Assembly (NCBI RefSeq): GCF_900496995.4 | Contig: NC_044005.1 | Span: 31,508,363-31,572,362, forward strand | Source of the DNA: Aquila chrysaetos chrysaetos | Taxonomy: Eukaryota; Chordata; Aves; Accipitriformes; Accipitridae | DNA length: 64,000 bases | Direction: 5' to 3' | Part shown: positions 49,501 through 61,500 of the stretch, piece after piece | How positions within the stretch are numbered: position 1 is the first letter of the stretch | Layout of the letters: each line of letters starts with the position of its first letter | Notes under the pieces: model-generated | What the model saw: the letters and a program-made list of their open reading frames with translations, nothing else | The model's database searches: none | Told to the model about the DNA's origin: nothing | Program-made: the position numbers and the translations under genes

Positions 49501-52500
49501 TAGCTCTACAGAACACAAAGGAGTTATTCTTTGGTTTAGTGAATTAAAACTGTTTGCATGTAGTTTTCAGATGTGATGTATTAACTCCTCCTTTTCATTT
49601 CCAAAAGATAATTTTATTAATATACGAAGACAAAACCAAAGCATTGTATTTATTTCAAGGAGGTCCCATCAGTAATTATTCTTGTTTAATTAGTTTAATG
49701 GATTTTTAGACTTCAGTCAACTCAAGCGGTAGCAATCAAATGAATCTTTGCTGCTGACGTTAATTTACAGGAGTCAACAGGACAAAACTTCACGACATGA
49801 TAGCTGATCTGGGCGATGATGAGATACCCCACATCCCTTCAGGAATCATTAATCAATCTAGGTCACCCTCTTCTAGAATGACTGATCATGAAGGTGCAAG
49901 AGCAGAGGAAGGTACAAAAAATTCAGCTACTTATTATATTTCAGGAGATTTCTTTTAGAAAGCACACGCTGTAATTTACTGTCCCCTCTGTAAAGCTTAA
50001 TGCAATTGCAGATTGCCACATTATTATTTTATTTGCGATTCTTCCCAAATGGTTTTCTGAGAATATGGCTTGAATTTCTGTGGCTTATCGTAATTCATCA
50101 TTATTTCATAAGTATTTTTAAACAACTTTATGTACAGCAGTGTGTTCTGAAACTATTCACTATTAAATCCCTGTTTGCAGACCCCCTGCCCTGTTAGCAA
50201 AACCTTTTACAGATAGGGTGTTACTGATTGAGGGGAAAAAAGGTGAGTATTAACATTAGATACATAGTCTGCCTTTTAAAGTGAAATTTAAAAGTGGTTA
50301 TTTAAGTTATGAGACTAATTTGTCTCTTTTCCTCAAGTTTAATGTTCTCTTTTTAAAAATTTTTCTTGGTCTATATACACAAGTGTACAAAGACACTATT
50401 TATTTGTTTACAAAGTATTGGTTTCAATTTCAGAATTATCTTAAGCAATGGAAGTTAGTGGCAAACTATTATCTGAATAGTCCAAAATCTTGTATTCAGC
50501 TTGTTTCATTTTAAAGGAATTACCTTCCTTGTATTGAGATTAGAATACCATTATGTAAATTCTGTCCTCTACTCAGAACATACTCATTCAAAATACTCAG
50601 CTGAATTCAGATTTGGCTCCTTTATGATGATCTTTGACTCATAAGCCCTGGCATGGTATCAGCTATACCAGAAGTGGAAAGAATTTGCAGTATTATTGAT
50701 CCTGATAATCTGTTGGTTCTCCTATTCTTCTTTCACCCCTGCCACCACAAATGCCTGTCACCAGGCAGCAGATGAATAGAAATTTTGGAGGGGTTTTTTT
50801 TGTTGCTCTCCCAAACTATTATTTTACAAAAGTGTTTGTCTTCACACCTTCTCTTTTACTGCCTTCCTTTTTATCTTTGTTTTTATTTACGACTGAAAGA
50901 TGTATCAAGTATCAAATTTACCTATGGAGTGCAATTGAAAAACCTACTGGTGAAGTTCCACTTGCTAAAACTTGTGCACGTACATTTAAGTTGTATTTAG
51001 GTTTAGTATGTATTTACATGCTTTAGGTTGCCTTTTAGCCTTGTTAAGGTATTAAGGGCATGTGACCCTACAGTTACCTCGGTCTGTTTTAGGCTATTTT
51101 TCTTAAGGCCATACATGTTGTGCAAAGGAACATAGATGTTTGTTGTTAAGGACAGGCCATATAGTTGTTGTCTCTTTTAGAGACTTTACATCTAAAATAA
51201 TATTGGACAAAACAATCTTTCTGAAGAACTAGATGCTAAATTTGAATTTGATAGGGACTGACTTGTATTGGCTGGTTCCTGTAGCACAAACACTGTCCAC
51301 TTCAAATAGAGCTTGTCCACACTATTTTCATGCTATTTAATGTGTTCATATGTTTTCAGCTTATCAGTTTGGGCTTTATTCATTAAAAGTATTAGTATGA
51401 ATATCTCTACCATCATACCTGCTAATTGTGGTTTCTGCATAACTTTTAAACTTGAATATTAGAGTGTAAATTTTGCTGTTTGATGAGAAATTCTATCCTC
51501 AATGCTACGCGACTTTTTGAGTTTTTGTCTGTACCATATGGTACAAGGCTGCAAGAAAACAAGCTTAGTGTTGTCTCTGAATCCCTTCTAGATATGTCTT
51601 TTATTAACAAGACCAAATGCAGGTTTTGCTCAGTTATTTATTCAGCTGTGTTTTAAAAGCTAAGGTTTTGCAGACAACTTTAGGCTTTCTTGCTGGGACA
51701 TACTAGCCTATGCTGATGAATGTTACCAAGCCATAATGTTCTTGTGACTGTACATAAGGTTTGTGCTACAATTTGAAGTGTTACAGTTCTGAGATAGAGT
51801 CTAATAATTTTTTGTATAGAGAATGAAGTGTTATTAAGCTCACTTCTTTTTTTTTCTTGAGGGGAGGAAGGCATTCAGGGAGGAAAGTAAACTATGGTTC
51901 TAATTGGCTGGGAATGTATCTTTTATACTTCTAAAGGTGTGGGTTTTGGTTTGGGTTTTTTTCTCATTCTCAAGTGCCTGGTTAAATATGAAGAGAAAAT
52001 TGTTGTGCTGTAATTACACTTTATAGTTTTGGCCATAAGAAACTGGGGTTTCCATCTCACCATATTGCATGACTTTCAGAAGCAGAATCAAATGCAGCAT
52101 GATTCTCCATCCAATGTATTGTACAGAGAATTATTATTTTGACAGGTTGTTTTTCTTTTTTAATATCTATAGGTTGTGGGAGTGTCAGTCTACAGATTGA
52201 CAAAAAAAAGCAGTAACAGCTAATTGCTCGGGCATTAACTGCTGCTTTTGGTGTACCACGTATTAACTTTCTGGAAAACAAGATTAAGATGTCCCTGTTG
52301 TATAGTAGACAACAGCAGCATATATGAGAACATACATATCTGAGCAGAGATAAAGCAGTTTCAGTCTGTACAAATACTACTGCTTGATTTTGACTTAATT
52401 ATGTATGATGTCAAGAACTTGAGGGTAAGAAGTGCTGGTTAGGATTGGCCAAGCAAATATTTAATCATTGCATTTTTTCCACCTAGTTTCATGTACAAAG

Positions 52501-55500
52501 AAACGTGTACCATCACTTAAATTTTTACTTGATATTTATTGATTGCAAACTCAGTCAAACATATATATTACGCTATGAATATAATATTGTACTGTGTGTG
52601 TTAGAAAAATACCTGGATTTTTTTTTAAAGATGAAAAGCATTCTATAAGTAATTTATTTAACTTTATCATTTGCATGTATCTATTGATGCGTTGTTTTTG
52701 TTTGGTATGCAGAGTTGTGGGTCTTTATTTTTAGTAGCTGTAACATCATGCATCTTTCATTGTGTTACTTTTCTGCCTTTTCTTTATATAAAAACAGCTT
52801 GCAACCATTTTTTAAACTTTGAATATGTCTTATTTTAAAATAGTAAAACCTGCAAATAAACTAACATAGTTATACAACATATACGTACATATTGGCAACT
52901 TTAATATTGAGAAATATGCTTCTGAATTTTGGATAGCATTAATTTTGAAGCTTTAAATAAAGGCATATTCACCTCTGATGCAAATAAAGCTTGATAAATT
53001 TATAATATAGACTCTTAATGTGGTAATGTTTTTCTGTGGTAGTACTTCATTTTTAGCATAAAGTATATGCAAGTTGATGTGTTAAGGACAGATGACATTA
53101 ATGTCACAAAGAATTAGTATGACAAGTTTGGGGGCTTATTTAAACCTTGTGGCCTGTGGGCCTGTCCTAAAGATCAAATAGGAGTCACAGCATCACAACA
53201 GGGATGGAAGGTGTCCTCGAGTTTAAAATGAGCATATTGCCTCCTTTCCCCAGTGATCAGTAGCTCTGTTCTGTAATGACTTGGGAGCTTGGAGTTGTAA
53301 ATAGATACTTGTGTTTGGGAGGCTGGGACCTTGTAAAGACAGTAGAGGCAAGCCAGGTTTGGAAATTCCAGATAAAAGTATTGGAGTCTTTGGAGAAAAG
53401 AGGACAAAAAAAAAAACCCAAAACAAAAAACCTAAACACAAAATCAACCAAACAACGATAACAACACCCCCCCCCCCCCTCAGTTTCTTTTGTAGCCTAT
53501 ATCATTTTTTTTTGTTCTGACACTCTCTTTCTGTCAGAAAAGAACCAGGAAAAACTTGGTCTCTGAAGTAATTGAGGGGCTAATTGTTATTCATTTGAGG
53601 ATTTCACAATTTAGGTTTGGCCAGAGAGTGTTTGTGGTGTTACTTTATTTCTTGGTTCATATAAAGTATTGTTTGTTTCTGCTTTTATACTGAGCTCGGA
53701 CACTTTCACTAAGAAATCAATCCTTAGAAATTCTGGTCTCATCTAATAAGCATGGATGACTGGATGCTCTCCACCCCCCCCTCCCCAAAGCCCAAAAACC
53801 AATAATAAGGGAAATAGCTGGGAACATGGAAAATAATTAGGTGTTTTCCAGGATTATGGCTTTTTCTGAAATATGACTGGTTTAGAATAGACTGTCAAAT
53901 TGAAAGTTTTAGTAAAATATTAACAGAAATAAAAAGCTTGTCCATATAAGGGCATGGTAAGCTATTTTTGGCTGTTAATATAATGTAGCATTCTGATGAG
54001 TCAAGACCTTTGTATGGATTGTGAATGTTTTAAAAAGAGGTGATTGTGCATAGTTAGAATACAATTTGCTCTTTTTATGCAATTGTAGGAACAGTAGTCT
54101 TTATTCTTACATAGATCATATTCTTAGATTGTCTCATGCATTTGTGTTGCCTGTGCCAATAAGGTAACATTTTTTAACAGTGCAGTAGTTCTCAAGCATT
54201 AGAACTTGTTTTATTCCCGAGAAGTGATTTTTTTTTTTTTTTTTTTTTTTTATCTAGCTGGAGTGGCTCCTCTTTGCGTAGCTGTAGCAGTGATGCCAGA
54301 CATCTGTAACTTTACAGCTGGTCTTAGTTACTTTTCTTCAGCTGGAATGGAATGTAACTAGGTCACCAGTCAGATAGTGACGATACAGAATAATAAAAGA
54401 TGCATGTTCAAAACAGGAATGTGTTGATTATTAGTCCTCTTGTTTGGAACTCTTTTTGTGAGACAAACAACAGGATATGGATGTTTTTCAGATCTGGAAA
54501 CGTTACTTTCTCTGAATTTCAAGGGTTTTCTGAGAGGATTAAAAAGAAGGGGTGGCATTAAAGTGAGACCATAACTCTCTGCCAAATCAGTGAAATGCAA
54601 AAGTCAAGCAAGTTTATTTTTTAAAGATGTCAAATACTATTTAACATATTTTGCAGATGTTTGCACTTAGCTAAAGTTTACACATAGCTAACTTTTAAGT
54701 ACTCTACCTAACAAGCGTCCCAATTTTTGCATGGAAAGGAATACTGATAAGTAAAAGCAGCTTCTAAAATATGCTCAAGTATTACAATGTTTAAGCCTTT
54801 ATTCCTATTTGTTACTGCTAAATTGATATTTGTGGGTAGAAGGAGATACAAAAAATTGTTGAAGAGTGTAAAAAAAAAAAAAGGGTAAATATTTGAAACT
54901 GTATTATTCAGAATGAATGGTTATATATAATTTGTATTCATTCTAAATCTTAATTAACAGAAATGTTAAATTTTAGTTTGGGGAAGGCACAGCTAGCTAT
55001 GTTAAATATCATTTGAGTGTATTTTAAATTAGAATCCAAAATCATGCTGAGAAAATAAGAGAGGGAATTCACCATGTTTTTCATCTTTTTAATCATCTGA
55101 AAAAAAAAATCTAAGTAAGAGAGATGTTTTGCAGGAGGCCTTTAGCCTGAGAGGTAAAAAAAAATACATGCAAGTAGAGATATTTGACTACTGTAAAGCT
55201 CAGAGACTTATTTGCAAATGGATAGAAGGCAGGTAGCATGGTTTAGTGAATGAAATATTTAGCTGAGAATTTGGAGACTGGGGACGTACATTTGATTTTG
55301 CAATGTGAAGTAATGTCAGTCAAGTCACTTGTCAGTAGTATTGAACACCTCTAAAGTAAGTTGAAAGCAAATGACAAAGCATGATGTACAAATTGTGTAT
55401 TTAGTATATGTGTGTGTGTTTGCACATGTGTGCGTGTCTTCATGCTCTTTTTTTTTTTTTTAGTTGGGGCAGTACGTAGTGCATAAAAGTTCAGTTTTAA

Positions 55501-58500
55501 ACACCGCTTTGCTTTTAAGTGATGAATAATGCAGTTTTTCATCAGTTTGAATTATTATATTGAGACTTAAAGAAACTGTTTTGTTCTTTGTAGCTGAGCC
55601 AATAACATTTCCACCTGGAGGAGGCAAGTCATTTATTATGGGTTCTGATGATGTGTTGTTAAGTGTACTGGGCCTTGGAGACCTTGCAGACTTGACAGTA
55701 ACAAATGATGCAGACTATAGTTATGATGTAAGTGCAATTTTATTTTAAAATTCTTTATACAGTTTAATCAGTAATAGTTGGGTCCCTTCTCCCCCACCCT
55801 GAACATAACAGATGCAAGAACAGAGGTTTCATTAGCAAAACCTATATACTTGGGAGGAGGAGGGAGCACCTTGTGAATGGGCTAAGTAATGTGGGTAATC
55901 AAAATTAAGTGAGATGACTTGTTTGTTTTCTACTTAAATAATTCAGATTTTGTCACTGGGGGAATGTGTTATGACATAAAATACAGATTGACATCTTAAC
56001 ATGAATTTGAACAAAAATGAAAATTATACACTGATACAGAGTATTGAGAAGGCATGACATAAAACACAAATATCGATATTAACTTATTTCTTTGCTCTCC
56101 CCTTTATGTTTATGTAGTGTTAACAGCATAGCCTATATATAGTAGTATATTTCAGAGGTAAGCTTTTAGGGTATATTTTTTGTATAATCCAGAATGTTCT
56201 GACATTCCTTTGACTATATTCATTAACCTGCTACCAATAGTGTTATATGAATTTTTCGTTAGCTAGTAACATTTGATGTCTGGTTAGGGAAGTGTTCAGG
56301 TAAGTCTTATGTATTATATTGTATTTAAAGTGTCTTGTGGTTTTGGATTGTGATTGGTTTGGGGTTTTTTTTTATTATTGTTTTGTTGGTAAGGTAGCTC
56401 TCTGTTTCTATAACTTTTCAAGTTAGATACATGGTATTTGTACTGGAAACCATTAATAGGGATTTTATTAAAATCTTAGAATCTGCAAAGTGAAGAAATA
56501 AATTGTTTGTAGTTTTTACAGGGTTTGAAAGTACTTGTGTGTGACTACACACCTTTTTTTAATCATAGATCTCCTTCAGTATTTATAACTGGTAGGATTA
56601 TTAATTGCTGTAATGAAGTAAGAGCTAATACGTAGATTTCTCAGTTATTGCAGGGTATTATGTTACATAGATCTATTTCCTGAATAACAGATGAAAATGT
56701 TAATTATCCATCCTTCTATTACTGGACTGTATAAAAATAAATGAAAGAGCTTTTTTAAATATTTGGAGTACGTTCTAAATTTGTATAATATATCATCCTG
56801 TACACAGTAAAGATTAATTCTCAGGTTGTCTGTTTCATTTCAAATGACATAACACTTCTGGGAAATCAGATAACTTAATATCAGAGTTCAATTTCAGCTC
56901 TTTGCATCCTGATTTTCTCAGGATTTTGCCTTCTGTCTAGCTAAATCTCTTGTGTAATCACATGTAAAATGTGTCTGACTTGAGGGTCATGTACAATTGT
57001 TTAGAAAATTATCACTTTTTTTTTTTTTTTGAAGTTCCAGTGAAATCGATGAACAAATGGACTTCAAAGAAAAGTTTTTCAAAAGCTTCAATTATGAATG
57101 CTTTAAGGCAGCTTAAATTTGAAACATCCAGTTCTGGATGTTCTTAACTACTACTCCTAACTAGTAGTAAATTCCCCTGGGAATTATGAAGTTGAATAGT
57201 GTGGGGGTTTGTTTTACATAGTGCTGTATTTACCTGGTTGAATAACTTCTAAATGCTCCTGCCTGTATCTTCCTTGAAGAATTAAGAAAAGTTTAGTTTA
57301 ATGCTAACTTACATGAGGAAAAAATACTTATTTTAAAGCAGTTTAGAATCTCAAATCAAGCTTCTGAACTTGTCAATTGATTATTTTATTTTATTTAAGT
57401 ATTATTCCCATTTATACTGACAGTAACTATGAGGCATCAAAAAACTAAATGGTATACTTTCAGTAGTGAGGCAACCACAGTTGTGAGATTAGATCACAAA
57501 TTGTTTTTGCAGTTGCATTACATTCTATGTCTGTCCTATTCCTGAGTTCAGAACTTTGGAGTACCAAGGTCTGGTGGTTCACGCTTGCCCTTCATTAAAT
57601 TTATAAAGGTAACGTGACATTTGGTTCTTAAGGCACATGTTCATAACCACAGAATTTTCTGATTCTTTTTGCTTTTAAAAATCTAAAATATTTGTTAAGC
57701 ACTCTTCTTTCCTCTTCTGCCCACCAAAATCCCAAGTCAACCTGTATGCTGGACAATTAAGGCATGGACTAGTTAGTATGGTGACCCCTAGGGTTGGTCT
57801 GTAATACTGTATTTTGCATGGCTCCATTCTTGGTTGGCTGTTTTTTATGTCATGAGAATGATTATCAATCACAATATAATAGCATAAATTCCAGTATCTG
57901 TACAACTCCAGTATTAGCAGAATACTTTATATCTCTGTTATAGGTCATTATTATCTGTTGTTCTCCAATTAGCTCTCCACTGAGAATTACTATATACATA
58001 GAAGAAACAGAAAGTTCCTGGGCTGAAATGGTAGCAGTCTAGAAGAACAGAGAGAATCAGCATCACTATTCTTGTACTTTTTCTTAGGCATTTTTGGTTG
58101 GTTTTAGCTACTATCAGAGGCCGATGCTGAGCTAGAAGTATCTTAGATCAAAATAATGCAATCATTAATATGTTCTGATGCCCTAATGGCAAATATATGC
58201 CATACTACTTTCTATGCTAAAGGGATTGCAAGAATGTCTTTGATGTAAAGGAAGGAATTTGTGATGTCTCGTTCAAGAACTGTAGTAGTATAGGGAAAGT
58301 TGGTTGTCTAAAGGGTGGCCTGTGAGAGACTTTCAGAAGCAAGATTGGTTTTGATTGTCATGCTTGACTGCAACACTGCAACTTTGCAATGTATTATTCT
58401 CTTTTGTGAAGTACAGCTGCTTCATAAAACTGTGTAGCCATTTTGCTTATTCCAAGAAGGAGGAATATTTACAGGTGAGCCAAGACAAACTCAGGAAGCA

Positions 58501-61500
58501 TTACAGTGAATAATATAATTGACACCAACTGATCAAACTGTTTCAGGAGAATGTGTGGTACTTCTGACAAACCTGACAATACAGTTTTTGTTGTGCAAAG
58601 AGCGATGCAGAATATAACTTGGAGTTGCCTTTACTCTTGGGAAACCTAAAGCAGAGAATAGAGGTGATAAATACGCAAGTATGAAATACTGCCTGAGCTA
58701 ATAAGGAATTTGCAGCAGAAGGCAGTACCTCACAAATTCGTTGAAGGTGTCAGTGATCCTGTAGATGATCTTATTGCTTCAGTGTAGTTGAATTTTCAAA
58801 ATTTTCTCATTGAGACCCTTCATTAGAGGCTCTTTAATTGCAGCTTGGTTTGGGAGGTGTGTGGGGAGAGGTTATCTCATGCTTTAATATCTGCCTGATA
58901 CAGGAGACAAAAGACAGAAGTAAGTTTTTGCTTTCTTACTGGATCATTCACCAAATAGGAATGAGAAGTGATTGACCATAATTGTCACTTGGTTTCCTGG
59001 CTTCTTATTCAGTTCTCCTTTCCCAGTGCCCTTAGCATATCTGCTATCTTTTAAAGCACATCTGAAAAATGCGTGGTAGCTTCTGACTTTTTCATGTGTC
59101 AGAAAAGATAAACTTGAAGTATCAAATAACACAGATGAAAAGAATTTTTTTGATATTTTTATTTAAGAAGGAAATGTCTGTCCTGTCGTGGATCTGAAGA
59201 GACTGAAATTCAGATGCTCTTACTTCTCCATCGCAGTGTTCCTTCAGGTTAAAAATTCAATGATAGTTCTTAATTTCTGAAGTTGTTTCCACATAACTGT
59301 GGATCTGCAGTGCAATAAGACCGTGTCTTACTTTGTACCTGTAATACAGTACTTGTAGGACATCTTAATCTCATGCCCCAATGAGCTTAGCTGAAGCTAC
59401 CTCCTTTTCCAGTGCATCTCCAGATAAGCAGATAATGTTAAGCTAAGTTAATGTTTAAGTAAAATAACAAAAAAGCCCCAAAACACTTAATATTGCCACT
59501 TCTGGCATTTTGCTCCCAATAGGTCTATGCTCTTCAAATAGCTTGTGTGAGCCGTTATAGTGCATGAATAAATAAAGCCACAACACGGTTCCACTAGCTT
59601 TCAGGTATTGCTCCTTGATGAGTGTTGTATTTTGAAAAGGAGAAGATATGTGGACAGGATGGGAATTAAGTTTTAAATCTTAAGAACTTCAACTATAGCT
59701 GAAAATTTTTCTTACGCGAATGATTTAGCGCACAACTTGTCCACAAGAGTAGTCATCTGTAATACAGTACAGTCATCTCAAGTCCTGTCTTTTTTGATAT
59801 CTAGTTCTTTATATTTGCCTCAGTGTGTGTAGTTGTTTGTATGCTGAGGGAGTAATATTGTTACCAAATCAAATGCTCCCATTTGTATATTCTTGGATTG
59901 CATAGCTGCACAGGGTGGTGGTGTTTTTCTGCTGTAGGACTGGCTGCAAAATGGAAAGTCCTCATTTATCAGAGCATCTAAATTTGGAAATATCCAATCA
60001 GTCACATTATCAAGAAAAAAAATAACATTAAACATTAAAAGACTCTGACTACAGTTACTAATTATTGCTTTCTAATTCCTCTGTTTGCTGTAGGTGAGTA
60101 GTTGATTGAGATAGGGAAATACATGTCTCCTTGCTATGCCATTAAGGATTCTGTTGACTGCAGGGGCAAGGAAGAGCTTCCTTCCCTGGTGTCTTTTTTT
60201 CTTCTTCTTTTTTTTTTTTTTTTTTTTTTTTTGTGTTTTTTTTTTTTCATGTGTGTGTGGGTCAGGGTTTTTTTGTTTGGTTGGGGTTTGGGGGGTTTTT
60301 TTTGTTGCTTAGCTCAGGTGTAGTTCCTTTAAGTCTGGTTTGCTCGTGGTTTACAAGGCAGAATGAATAGGTTGCTTGCCTGTGTTTCTATACAGACAAA
60401 CAAAATGAAGACAAAAGCTATTTTTATTAGGTTAGCTTGAGGAAGTGTTATAAAGCAGGCATTTCCAATTCTGATTGCTCCTCTAATCTGTTTAGCAATT
60501 CCTTGTGGTGTATGGTTTGTATGTTTTTTGTTTTGCTCTAATTTTAAGGAAATTTTGTGGTAAAGGTTTTTTAGGATGCGTAAAGTGTTTTGTGTCTCCT
60601 GACCTAGATGGAGTTTTTGTTTGGTGGTTTTGGGTGAGGGAACAACAGCTCTTGGGTTTGGTAGACTTCATTATTCTAAGCATCTACTCTGTGGCTGTTT
60701 GCTGAGAGGGGACTAGGATCAAAGTTTCAGCTGATCCCTCTTGGTCCTGTTTAGTAAAGTCCACCAAAGTTCAGGGAAAAAGGGAGAAGGAGCTAGTGAA
60801 GCTGTATGGTTCCATAGTCTGTCTTCTCACAACTTTATCATTTTGGCATTTACAGTAGAACATTAAGACTCGATGGGGGCAGTGTGTCCATGCTTTCTGT
60901 TTTGAGAGGCTTTTGAGGTGTCAGACTTTAGAATATTGATATACAGTGTCACATTTTACTACTTTTCCATTATACCTCTGGTCCATTTTGTATCTCATAT
61001 TTATCCTTTGTAATCAGAAAATCCCTTTTCCAAGTCCTTGACTATGTTTTTCTGAGGTGTATTTTTCTTGGAAATATACTACTGGATAGCTTTTTTTCTT
61101 AGAGGTTGCAAGGATCTCTTTTTAAGATGTGTCAGTTGTTCTTCTACTCTTGCAGTATGGATGTCAAGATTCATTGGAAACATGGATGGGGGAAAAGAAT
61201 TAAACAAGAAAAAATTGGCTTATATATAACTAGATTTCTAGGGAGGTGCATGTGGTGTCTTCTAAAAGAACCAAGATGTTCAAGTCTGTTAAAAAATATC
61301 AAGGCTTTAAAGCTATACTTAAGATAGGAAACGTACCTTGTTTTTCATAACTTCTGTAAATTCTGTACCTTGCAATTTAGCAGATTCCTCTTTTTCCTTT
61401 TTTTTTGAAAAATAAGGACCACTATATTCAGTCCTGGTTTTCTTGAATGACTCTTCATCACAACTGTAATAGAAGTCAGTGTGGTGTGGATGCATGTCAC

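Larger units (their letters stand above)
42646..49770 (+). other. STRN3: STRN3 intron 8 (7.1 kb), inside the cassette block
   Basis: It runs from gtaagt to ttacag. It contains poly-A (44350-44372), a T/C tract followed by A/C-rich DNA (45485-45780), a solo LTR (46855-47434), and a decoy 3' splice site after T24 (49456-49489). No exon was recognised. Confidence 0.9.
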
